A stretch of DNA of 64,000 nucleotides, taken from assembly GCA_016081115.2 (NCBI GenBank), contig CM071935.1, forward strand, positions 27,886,075 to 27,950,074, read 5' to 3'. The position numbers and the translations under genes are program-made. This DNA comes from Rehmannia glutinosa. Its lineage: Eukaryota > Streptophyta > Magnoliopsida > Lamiales > Orobanchaceae. Shown here piece by piece: positions 10,342-20,586 of this stretch; position 1 is the first letter of the stretch, and each line of letters begins with the position of its first letter. Below the pieces are notes generated by a model. The model saw only the letters and a program-made list of their open reading frames with translations, was not told where the DNA came from and searched no databases.

Positions 10342-11858
10342 CTGCAAACAAATCAAGAAACAAATTTATGATAATTAATGAAGGAAAAATATTAATGGAA
10401 CAGAAATCTACAAATATTTGAACTGAACATCATATCAAAAAAAAAAAAAATTGAACTGAACATTAGTATTTTAAATTTAATACAATATTCAGTTTCTTTT
10501 AACATTGATTATAAATCCATGTCTTAGCTACATTTTTACACTTAATTGTATCACAAAATCAGATTAGTCAAACAATATTTTAAAAACTTCTAATAAAGCA
10601 AAATTTCTTTTTATATGTTCTTTTGGAGTGGCCACCCAAATTAATTAGCACAACCAACAACCCTTAAATCTTTTGCATTATTTGTAATTTTGCATCAAAC
10701 TAATCATCAAAGGAAATATTAAAAAGAAAGTCCCAAACCACAACCAGTGATCTCAGTAACAGTGAAAATGATTTCAATTTAAAACCAAAATATTTTTATG
10801 ATGCAATCCGAGTACAAAATACAATGAAAAATACATGAGGATGACTATGCCCCCTGTTGCAACGATGGTTAATAATTACATGAGAGGAAAGCAAACAATA
10901 TCATGAACCTAGGGTCCAACGGTGCGGTGAAATCTTGAAGAAATAACCTGTGGTGACGGTGTGGAACGACTAGAGGCGGTATGTGGTGGCTCGGCGACGT
11001 GCAACGAAAAGCTACGGAAGTTGTGGTCCTTGTGGAGCGGCATATTCTTTAGAGATGGAGCATATATGTTTTTAGGGTTTTTGTTTTTGAAGTGATTCTC
11101 GATTGTTCTACTGAGTAGTATTTTTTTCTTTTTAATGCTTAATACTTTCGTGAGTTTGTCTATTAAATTCATAGTTATTTATATTAAGTTAAACATATGC
11201 TATTTTTAAAAAAAAAAGTTAAACATATGCTTCTGACGGAGTGTGTCATGTTTGTCTAATAGTAATTTAAAACATAAAATATAAATTTTTATTAAAAACA
11301 TAAAATAAGCGGGCTGGCCCGCCCTAAGCCCGTTCAGCCCGCGAACCAAATGGGCCAGCCCATTGAGGCCCGCTTTTATACGTGCCAGCATATGTCCAGC
11401 CCAGCCCAACCCATTTATAAGGCGGGGCGGGCTGGCCCGGCGGGCCAATCCCATTTTGACAGCTCTGAACAAAATGGATCAACTTTCCAAATTGAAGGAT
11501 TGCAGAAAGGTTCAAGGTCGAACCAAGTATCAAGTTTGTTGGAGGGCTTCATGATCAAATCCAAGAACTTGAAAAATGAGCTCAAGTAGTAAGGCAGCTG
11601 CCCTGTGAAGAAGTTGAGTCGCAAGAGAAGCCAGTTGTGTGATCAAGGCTGTCTTCAGACTGATAACCGCTTTGTAAACAGATCTGTTACATAGTGGATT
11701 CCTCCAGGAGTTGGAGAAGAGAGGATTAGAAGAATTACACCATCTTCGAACCTCTATAAAATACTTGTGTCAATTTACTTTCTGCAATTTACATTCCTAC
11801 ATATTTACTTATATCTGCTGTTAGTTTATATTTGCAATCCAACTGATTATTAACCAAG

Positions 11859-13349
11859 TGTTAGGAAATTTATTTGATAGATTTTGATGATACCATGGAA
11901 AACTTAAACTAGGAAGTTGACACCCCATTTTTCTTGTAATTTGGATTGTAATAGATAGGACTGAAAGAGATGAGTTAAGTCACTTATATATGTCAAAGAT
12001 TACTAGAAGTCAACTACGGACTGGAATGAAGACTCTGCTGTGTGTCAGCTGAGTATGGTCAAGAAGGAGGTCAAGGACTCGACTGAAGGAGTGTCAGCTG
12101 AGGAACAGTTGTGTGAAGTGTCACTCAAGTCAACTTAAAGAGCCAAGTCTGTCAGTTAGAGTGACAGTTGAGTCAATCCTATGATTGAAGCATACTCAAG
12201 TCACCTAGGGTAAATGCAGCAGTTAACTGACTTAGATCCGTTGGAATAAAGTCAAGAATATTACTTGATATAGTAATATGTCAGGCTGCCAGATCGAAAA
12301 TTGGTTTTCCTAGAATTGTGCAAAAGGAATAAACCAATGGGAAACACTGCACCTTGTGTCGGACGCTTGCAAATCTGAAATGGCATTTAATACGAGGAAA
12401 TGTCAACATCACCAAGGTTGCAGACCAAGACAAGACAAGCCAACAACCAGAAAGTGACATTTGAAATTAGCCTATCTCTTCAACGAGCAAAATTTCAAAT
12501 GTGCACTATAAAAGGCTGAGGAAGCAATTGAGAAAAGGTTACCTGAACCTAGCAAGAGAAAGCATTATTCATGCAATCAACCTGCAATATTCTCATAGCA
12601 ATTCAAGCAATTCCTCAAGCCTCAAACTTGAAGAAACTCGATCCAACACAAGCTGTGAAGTAGAGATAACTTCAACTAGTTGAAGAGGAAACTTTTGAAG
12701 AAGCAAAGGGGTCTACTTTCCAAGTCAGGATTGTATAAAGGTTTAAGGTCAAACCATTATCAAGTTTGTTGAAGGGCTTCGTGATCAAATCCAAGAACTT
12801 GAGAAGTGAGCTGAAGTAGCAAGGCAGCTGCCCTGTGAAGAAGCTGAGTCGCAAGAGAAGCAAATTGTGTGATCAAGGCTGTCTCCAGACTGATAACCAC
12901 TTGTAAACTGATCTGTTACATTGTGGATTCCTCCAGGAGTTGGAGAAGAGAGGATTAGAAGAATTACCCCATCTTCGAACCTCTATAAAATAATTGTGTC
13001 ATTTACTTATCTGCTGTTAGTTTACATTTGCTATCCAACTGATAAAATAACCAAGTGCTAAAAATCAAGTGTTAAAAACAAGCTTAAAACAAACAAAGGG
13101 TGTTAAGTTTTCCGCTGTTAAAAACCAAATCAGCTAAGTATTTGGCTTAAGCAGCCGAGTTGTACTATCAACAACTCTATCGAGTCTATTGAGTGTGTAA
13201 CTTAACTGAAAGCCAACTTGGCTGTCTCCCAAGGACACAACTGTTTGAGTCAACTCTGTTGTACATTTTAAAAGGACTGAAATCGAAAATTTGGTAAGGT
13301 TTATTCAACCCCCCCTCTAAACGTTACACCACACCCCTTGGGACCTATA
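11859..13349 (+). mobile_element. 5' LTR of B-family Copia copy A2
   Basis: A 1491-bp LTR starts TGTTAGGAAATT and ends GGGACCTATA (the usual ACA end mutated to ATA). It is followed one base later by GTGGTATCAGAGC, the primer binding site. The TATA box CTATAAAAGG is at 12506-12515. The sequence is collinear with the LTRs of copies A, B and E. A 5-bp TSD cannot be verified because the other end of the element is lost. Confidence 0.9.
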
Positions 13350-13351
13350 AG

Positions 13352-13363
13352 TGGTATCAGAGC
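13352..13363 (+). promoter_or_regulatory. Primer binding site, initiator tRNA-Met type
   Basis: TGGTATCAGAGC, the 12-base site complementary to the 3' end of plant initiator tRNA-Met, lies two bases after the LTR end. This is the standard minus-strand priming site of plant Copia elements. Confidence 0.95.
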
Positions 13364-13476
13364 GGTTGGTTCATTGAGCCTTCCGCACTGGTTACTGAAC
13401 TAGATCTCTATCTTTTCAAAAGTTTTTAACACTTGTGTTTTTCAAAGTCTTTCATTTTTCTAGCAATGTTATTATC

Positions 13477-15940
13477 ATGGAAGCAAATCTAACACGCATT
13501 TCTATGTTTACTGTTGAGGAATTTGATGATTGGAAAATACGCATGCAAGCTCATCTATCTGCATTACATGAAGAAACGTGGCTTGTGATAGAGGATGGGC
13601 CACTGCAAATACTCAAAGTCAACACAGCTGTGCAAAGAGCAGCTGCAACAGAGGAAGAAGAAGTTGTTGCTGAAGCAAGACCAGCCATGGTTGAAAAACC
13701 AAGGACTGAATGGACAAACGATAATAGAAAGAGATATAACCTGGACAATGTGGCCAATGATATTCTCTACAAAACGTTTGACAAAGCCATGTTCAACAAA
13801 GTCATATCTTGCAAATCTGCAAAAGAGATTTGGGATAAGTTGACCTTAATTTGTGAAGGATTAGAACAAATTAAGGAAAATAAACTATCTGTTGCTTTTC
13901 AAAAATTTGAAAATTTTAAAATGTTTGCAGGTGAATCTCTGGATCGGGTGGATGCCAGATTTACATAGATTACAAATGAGCTTCAGCTCTGGGAAAAGAA
14001 TATACACAAAAAGAAATGTGTATGAAGAGTTTAGGAGCCCTCCCAGCTGAATGGGAAATGAAGGTCATGGCTCTAAGACATTCAATGAACCTCTAAAAAC
14101 ATCCAACCATGAGATATTCTCAGACCTTAAAGCATATGAGTTTGAGCTGAGAAGAAAAGAGCAAGAGGAGACAACTGTGCCCAAGACAGCTGCACTAATG
14201 GCCAGTGATGGAAAGAGAGCTGAGCCAAAAGAGACCATAGACCAGGAGGAGATTGCCCTAATGGTTAAAATATTCAACAAGTTCATCAATAAGAACTATA
14301 AAAGAAATAAGGGTGAAACCTCCAGGAGACATCCAACACTTCCAAATCAAGGGAGGACAGGCCACCCAAGAGAGTTGAGCGTCAAAGAGCTGATTATCAG
14401 AGAGATGACAATCAAAGAACAGACAGAGCTAATCAGAGAGCTGAGAACCTGTGTTGGAATTGCAGACAACTAGGACATTTTGCTGTTGACTGTTCCTATC
14501 CAACAGTCAACAAGTGTAGGAATGAAGAAGAAAGAAAGGTCTTCAGGGAAAGAAGACAAGAAAAGAAGAAAGATGTGTTGGCTGTTGTGACTGCTGAGCC
14601 AACCAAGTGCAAAGAGGCAGCAGACTCAGATAGTAGTGAAGCAGACTACTCAAGTAACTCTGAGGAAGAGGCCATGATCTGCCTCATGGCCAAAGAACAA
14701 GATCAAGAAGATGAGGTACACTCTAACTCATCTCATTCTGATTCAAGTGATAGTGACTGTGATACACACACTTCATCACCCACTGATCTTTATGATTTAT
14801 TATGCAAAATGATGAAAGATTTTGAACACATAAAATCCTCACATACCATTCTAAATGAGGAAAACAACCAGCTTAAAAGCCAAAACTCAGAGCTGACTAA
14901 AGAGCTGAGTACTCTGAGTCACATAGCTGATGAGAATACTAAGCTGAAGGCTGAAAATGCTAAGATCATAGCAGAGTTAGCTGCTACAGAAAAGGGGGAA
15001 AATATCTTAAAAATGTGATTGCCTTATTTACAAAGGCATCCAAATCATTGGATGAACTAATCATGAGTCAAAAAGAATGTGGAGACAAGACAGGCATATG
15101 ATTTAATTCCTTTGTGCATAGTCAGACTCCAAGAGTGATTTTGGAAAAGGGATCTTCAAGCAATGAAGCATTCCAAAAACCCAAAACACCAAATGCTGCA
15201 CCCATATTCACTCCAAAGCATAATCAAAATCATACTGGCCTTGGTTACAAAGGGAAAGGAAAGAAGCCAGTTGAGTATGTTGAAAGGACAGCTGAGAACA
15301 AATTCAGACATGTCCCTCAGTAAACTCCAAATAGAAAATACTCAGTGAGAAGCAAACAGAGCGACCAAAACCCCAGAAATTTCATCGGAGAAATACATAT
15401 GATGGGAATGGTAGAAACTATCCAAACCATGCTGATTGGAATAATGTGAAACATCAGCAAAGACCTATGGAATATAAGCCAAAATGGCAAAGACCTAAAC
15501 CTCAACAAAGATCATTCCAAAGGCAAAAGAGCTATTATCAGCACACATATGCACCCAAGCACTACACTCAGAAATACCACAACTATCCCAAGAAAGCAAT
15601 TGCTAAAACACACACAAAGGCATACAAACAAAGGAGACATCTGTATGATCCTAAAGCCCCCAAGCAATTTGCTAATGTGCACTATGATTATGGCACTGAT
15701 AGATGGCAACCTCTTAGAGTCAGATCATCTAGCTATAGGTTGGTTGGAACATCTTATAGCACTAACCCCCCAGGACCCAGACAACTATGGGTACCTAAAA
15801 ACTGATTTCCTTGATTGCAGGTTCAAGGAACAACTAAGTGCCAAGGAACCTGGTACATGGATAGTGGTTGTTCCAGACATATGACAGGAAACAAGAAAAA
15901 CCTGTCAAGATTCAAGGAGATTAGAGGTGCAAAAGTTATA
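13477..15940 (+). pseudogene. Truncated Copia gag-pol of copy A2
   Basis: Gag starts at ATG 13477 (MEANLTRISMFT), the best start because it is the first Met of the conserved Copia gag N-terminus (EFDDWKIRMQAHL). The gag core (LDNVANDILYKTFDKAMF, EIWDKL, ENKLSVAFQKFENF) runs to a stop at about 13966. A frameshift follows, then EWEMKVMALRHSM. The zinc knuckle CWNCRQLGHFAVDC (about 14451-14492) is an intact CX2CX4HX4C. Downstream is an acidic segment with alternating Ser/Asp (14640-14780), a leucine-rich coiled-coil-like stretch (14800-15010) and a Tyr/Lys/Gln-rich linker (15400-15790). The aspartic-protease motif DSGCSRHMTG is at about 15860-15890. About 50 bp later the homology ends and unrelated - strand DUF1985 sequence begins. 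Integrase, RT and RNase H are absent. Several stops and frameshifts make it non-functional. Confidence 0.85.
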
Positions 15941-16200
15941 TCCGACAACTCAGAGAAAACAATTTCAAACTGTTATTTCAAGACTTTTGTAATGGAATTA
16001 TTAAAAACATCAAATTCACTGGACAACTTCTCCTGATTTCGAACAATATCATCAATCGTGTACTTTGACCTAACATCAATAACACCCTTCTTCCGCTTAA
16101 AATTCCCAATCATAAAGTCATTATCAACAGGTCTAAAGGTGTACTTTGATTCATCAATAAATTTTGCAATATTCAACTGTACCTTCTTGTAAAAAGTCGG

Positions 16201-16440
16201 TAGAGGTGGCAAAATCCAGCCCGTTTAGTGGGCTGACCCATCCGTCCCGAGGTTTGGGTCGGGGTAGGCTGTGTTTATTTATGCCCAAAAAACGTCAGGC
16301 CTATTTAGCCCGACCCAACTAGCCCGACTTTTTCAGGTCGGCCTAATTTTTTGTGCATGAATTATATGTATGGACTGGGCTCGGCCAGCCATTTGAGAGA
16401 CCTAACCAAAACTGGGTAGGCCCGACCTTTGCCAACTCTA
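16201..16440. mobile_element. Small hAT-like MITE (240 bp)
   Basis: The terminal inverted repeats are TAGAGGTGGCAAA (left) and TTTGCCAACTCTA (right), reverse-complementary with one mismatch. GC-rich GCCCGACC/GGGTCGG words occur near both ends. The flanking 8-mers AAAGTCGG and ACATTCAG match poorly (5/8), so the TSD is decayed or misplaced. It separates two pieces of the DUF1985 relic. Confidence 0.55.
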
Positions 16441-17452
16441 ACATTCAGCCACAAATTCTTCAACTTTAACTAAATGATAAAAAACAAAAAACAAAGTTAG
16501 AAACAATAAATAAACAATTATGAAACATAACCGAAATAAAATAGGAAAAAAAAATAATAACATATTGCCTGTTCAGCAAAACGATTGAAGATCGCCATCT
16601 CCAAATCATCAGCCTCACTTTATTGTCTTTCACTGAATTTGAGCAAGTCCAATTTAAAATCCGAGGGATATCACATTCAACACGCGCACAAATCTTACCA
16701 TTAACCTCCGGACAACATTCATAAAACCAGATATGGAATGCCAAAGGAAAATCTTGGATTCTGTGGAATTGATGTGTTTCCCACCACATTTCTCATCATC
16801 AAATTGAACTTTGTTTCTATCAAGAACTTGTTGCCTCAATTCATGAATGGTCAAATCATACAAATCCCTCTCCCAGGGATATGTGTTAAACCCATCCTTA
16901 TCAACTATCTCATAAAAAGATATCTCCACATAACTCCCAGTAGACATGAAAAGAAAAAAAAAATGAAGAAAATACAATAAAGGCAACTTCAAAGCATATT
17001 GATCATCATTACTCCAAACTCGCAACAAAAAACTCTCTTCAATAGACTGCCTACTAAACTTACTCCTACTAGCAAAATACTTCTGAGAACAAACAGAAGT
17101 ACTAGCAATACTAGAAAGTGCAGGCCTCTTTGATCAACACAAGTGAGACAAGTCACTAAAGCAAACTCACAAACCCCAAACCTCAGCAACTTCCCATTGA
17201 CAGAAACCACTATCTCGTCCTTCTTCGAGTGAAGAACTTGTCATTTCAACAAAGAGTAAACAAGTTTATTCTGGGAATCAACCTCTTGCATCTCCATAAA
17301 ATACCCAAAATATGTATTCCTAAAAGCCTCAAGTTGGGTTTTAGTTAGATAGTTCTTCAAATTATTTATTATATCGAAAGAGAACCCAATATGTATCGTA
17401 GCAGTATACCAGTTCTCAGGATCAATAACATGCTTGAAACCCTAGAAATAAC

Positions 17453-17855
17453 TAGGGATGGCAAAATGACCCGCCCCGTTTGGGCCGCCCCGCCCCGTGA
17501 CCCGTAGTAAGGTGGGGCGGGTCTGGGTATTCTCTCAGCCCCGTGGGTACCCGTCCCACTCCGCCCCATGCTATTTTTTTATTTTTTTATTATATTTAAT
17601 GTACATTTTACATGTATATTGTATAAAATAATATAGTTTTATGTATTTAATATTATATTTAACATATATAATGACAAATTTTATAAATAATGTGTATTTA
17701 TAATACAAAATATAATATTAAAAAAATATTAATAATATAAAATATAGGACAAAAATATATAAAAAAAATCAACACAGGGCGGCCCACCCCGTATGGATGA
17801 CGGGGCAGGTCTGGGTATTGAGAACCCGTCCCGCCCCGCCCTATTGCCATTCCTA
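17453..17855. mobile_element. Non-autonomous hAT MITE (403 bp) with 8-bp TSD
   Basis: The ends TAGGGATGGCAA (17453) and TTGCCATTCCTA (17855) form inverted repeats. The target duplications are GAAATAAC (17445-17452) and GAAACAAC (17856-17863), 7 of 8 matching. The terminal 100 bp at each side are GC-rich (CCCCGCCCCG), while the middle is very AT-rich and non-coding. It lies in the probable first intron of the DUF1985 relic. Confidence 0.85.
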
Positions 17856-18330
17856 GAAACAACAAAGAAATAAAAGTGAAACAAGAAATAATATAAAAAA
17901 ACTGCAACAAAAATACAGAAAACAACAAAATAAACATAATAGGAACAACATCGAAATAACATGGAAACAAAAAAAACATAAAAATATAAAAAAACAAAAG
18001 AACTAGAAATATACATAGAAAAATCATACCTCAGCAACATCAGATTCTGCAAAAGAAACATGCTTCTTTTTCGAAGCTTTTACACCAACCTTAGATTTTA
18101 CAGTTTTAGGAGGTGATTTAACTTCTAAAACTTCTTCATCATCAACAACCTTTTTGAATTTCCTCTTCTTCGAACTCATTTTACCAGAAACAAGCTTTGG
18201 AACTTTTCTATTTTTCGAAGTATCTGATGCTTCAAACTTCGAAGAACTTCCCAAAATCCTCTTATAAAGAGAGTTCTTAGGCACAATTAAAACAAAAGAC
18301 TTGAAGCAGCGTTTCAAAGAGTTACAACAA

Positions 18331-18782
18331 AGAAGTTACTGAAAAATGTGAGAGAAAAATGGAGCGACACAAAACTAAAAAATCGAAGACCTGGAAATGC
18401 TTGAGACGAGTTAATCACAATCGCAATGAGAATCGGAAAACATGGAACAGGTTCGAGGAGTTGGAAGAGAATTTAAGTGAAAAAAATTTACGCTAGATCG
18501 TAAAGAAAGGAAAGACGGACAGTAAGAAATGTAAAGAAGGGAACTGTATGGGTAGAAATTTAATAGGAGCGTATTTTTGTCCATTTTCTAAAATTAAAGG
18601 TATTTTATATAATTTCCTGGCAGAAAAAAAAAACTTATAAGCTCCTCACATCTAATTTTACGAGCTTATAAGTCTTTTTCTTTTAAAGAAAAAGTTCTAC
18701 CAAATACTTTAGAAGAACTTATATAAGTTCAGAAACATCATATACTTTTTTTTGAAGAGGTTATAAGTTCAAACAACAACCT
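18331..18782. other. Intergenic; probable upstream region of the DUF1985 relic
   Basis: No gene is seen. Around 18631-18671 an 11-bp inverted repeat CTTATAAGCTC...GAGCTTATAAG occurs, with further ACTTATA words up to 18770. This resembles the remains of a MITE. The stretch ends at the copy B target duplication AACCT (18778-18782). Confidence 0.4.
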
Positions 18783-20330
18783 TATAGGTCCCAAGGGGTG
18801 TGATGTAAGGTTTATAAGGGGGTGGGGGTTGAATAAACCTTACCAAATTTTCATTTTTAGTCCTTTTAATAATATTCAACAGAGTTGACTCAAATCAGCT
18901 AAGTTCTTGGGGGACAGCTAGGTTGGCTTTCTTCAACAAAGTTACCCACTCAACAGACTCGGCTGAGCTGTTGATATTATAACTTAGCTTTGTCACCTAA
19001 CACTTAACTTTTAGATGATTTGGTTTTAAACAGTGGAAGACTTAACACCCTTTGTTAATTTTAAGCATGTTTTTAACACTTGTTATACTCAGTTGGATTG
19101 CAATATAACCTATCAGAAGATATAAAAATATGCAAGAAAGTAAATGCTGAAAGTAAATGACACAAGCAAATTTTATAGTGGTTCGAGGATGGGGTAATTC
19201 CTCTAATCTAGTCTTCTCAAACTCCTGGAGGAATCCACTAAGTAACAGATCAGGTTACAAAACACTTCTTCAGTCTAGAGATAGCCATGATCACACAGCT
19301 GGCTTCTCCCACGACTCAGCTTCTTTACAAGACAGTTGCCTTGCTACTTCAGCTCCCTTCAAGCCTTTGGAATTGATCACATAGCCTTCCAACAAACTTG
19401 AAACTTCTGGGTCGACCTTGAACCTTACTACAACTCCTTCAAACTTGGAGAGTAGACCCCTTTTTGTTCTTTAAAACTTTTTCTCTTCAATTGGTTGAAG
19501 TATTCTGTCCTTCACAGCGTGTGTTGGATCGAGTTCCTTCGAGTTTTAGGCTTGACGAATTTCTTGATAAGCTTTGAGAATATTTGCAGGTTTTTCTTGC
19601 TTGAGAATGCTCGTTAATTCAGTGTCATTCGTAACTTTTTCTCAAATGCTTCCTCAGCATTTTATAGTGCTCATTTGAAAATTTTCCCGTTGAAGAGATA
19701 AGCTATTTTCAAATTACACTTTCTTGTTCGTTGGCTTGTCTTTTCTTGGCCTGCAGCATTGTGATGTTGACCCTTCCTCGTATTAAATGATTCTGCAACT
19801 TTATAGGGCCTGACAAATGTTTCAGTGTTTCCCATTGGTTTATTCCTCTTGCATATTTCTCGGACAAACATTTTAAGACAGAGCAGCTTGGACTTATTAC
19901 TATATTGAGTAATATCCTTGACTTCTTTCCAACGGATCAATGTCAGTTGTCTTGACTTGACTACTACTCTAAACCCTTTCACTTAAACCTGCTCCAATCA
20001 TATGGGAATGACTCAACTGTAAATTCAACTGTTAGACTTGGCTTTTTATTGACTTGACTTATACTTCCACATCCTTCACACAGTTGTTCTTCAGTTGGAT
20101 CTCCTTTAGTCGAGTCTTTGACTTTCATCTTGACCACACTCAGCAGACACATAGCTGGGTCTTCACTCTAGTCTTCAGTTGACTTCTTGCATTATTCGAC
20201 ATAGCTGACTTCACTCAGCTCTTTCAGTCCTATCTATTACAACATAGAAATACAAGAAAAATGGGGTGCCAACTTCCTATTCTAAGTTTTACATGGTATC
20301 ATCAAAATTTAATAAATAAATTTTCTAACA
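18783..20330 (-). repeat. 3' LTR of copy B
   Basis: A 1548-bp LTR. On the - strand it starts TGTTAGAAAATTTATT and ends GGGACCTATA (canonical ACA changed to ATA). It is preceded on the - strand by AAAAAAGAGAAAAT (about 20331-20345), a degraded version of the AAAAAGGGGGAAAT polypurine tract. Confidence 0.93.
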
Positions 20331-20586
20331 ATTTTCTCTTTTTTGATGATGCCAAAACTTAAATAATATAAATAGCAAACACAAGCAGTGCAGTAACAAA
20401 GATATATGCTTTGAATATCTCAATTTTATTTATCATAACATTCTTGTACTTTACAAAGCTGTTTACAAAAAATATATTATATACACTGTATCAGAGCTTA
20501 TACATACATTGAATTACAACATGTATCAGAGAAAAATTATAAAGAAGGTATCATAGCTAAGATACAAAATACTTACAGCTGTGTAT

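Larger units (their letters stand above)
7219..11467 (-). mobile_element. hAT-superfamily DNA transposon inserted in the copy A LTR
   Basis: A 4249-bp element with terminal inverted repeats TAGAGCTGTCAAAACGGG (left, 7219) and TAGAGCTGTCAAAATGGG-like (right end, reverse complement; first base C). Its 8-bp target duplications are AACAAAAG (7211-7218) and AACAAAAT (11468-11475), a 7/8 match. The host LTR reads continuously across the insertion. Both subterminal regions (about 7230-7350 and 11306-11455) are very GC-rich and full of GGGCTGG, GGCCCGC and CCAGCCC words in both orientations, the arrangement expected for hAT subterminal transposase-binding repeats. The transposase lies on the - strand (8053-10341). 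The region 10342-11305 is a non-coding 5' region where I see no gene. Confidence 0.9.
6363..11858 (+). mobile_element. 3' LTR of copy A, split by a hAT insertion and 3'-truncated
   Basis: The LTR begins TGTTAGGAAATT at 6363, directly after the polypurine tract. It includes the TATA box CACTATAAAA (7011-7020). At 7219-11467 it is interrupted by a hAT element. The LTR resumes at about 11468 with sequence collinear to the A2 LTR (11859-13349). It stops at 11858, where a complete new LTR begins. The LTR material totals about 1.24 kb, against about 1.5 kb in other copies, so roughly the last 250-300 bp are missing. Copy A2 may have inserted into this LTR, or the two may have been joined by rearrangement. 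Confidence 0.8.
15941..18330 (-). pseudogene. DUF1985 (Ulp1-protease-associated) gene relic
   Basis: Read from 18317 on the - strand. The first exon (18317 to about 18030) encodes a Lys/Ser-rich basic segment (SSKKRKFKKVVDDEEV) ending at a donor-like GTATGATT. After an intron carrying a hAT MITE come KHVIDPENWYTATIHIGFSF and NTYFGYFMEMQEV. Next are a stop and then VNGKLLRFGVCEFALVTCL (about 17205-17150), the hallmark of the DUF1985 domain. Further on are KDGFNTYPWERDLYDLTIH (about 16890), FPLAFHIWFYECCPEVNG and RILNW (about 16750-16640). These blocks are typical of plant proteins that join DUF1985 to a C-terminal Ulp1 cysteine protease and that often ride in Mutator-like elements. The tail (16212-15973) is a separate exon-like piece. 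The expected Ulp1 domain is missing because the sequence ends at the broken Copia copy A2. Stops, frameshifts and two MITE insertions show it is dead. Confidence 0.65.

Noticed and set aside
11206..11624. Pro/Gly/Ala-rich ORFs near the right end of the hAT
   Set aside because: They translate the GC-rich subterminal repeats and neighbouring LTR in several frames; no domain.
17698..18061. Overlapping Phe-rich ORFs on the - strand
   Set aside because: Low-complexity A/T-rich intron and MITE sequence; no domain and no conservation.
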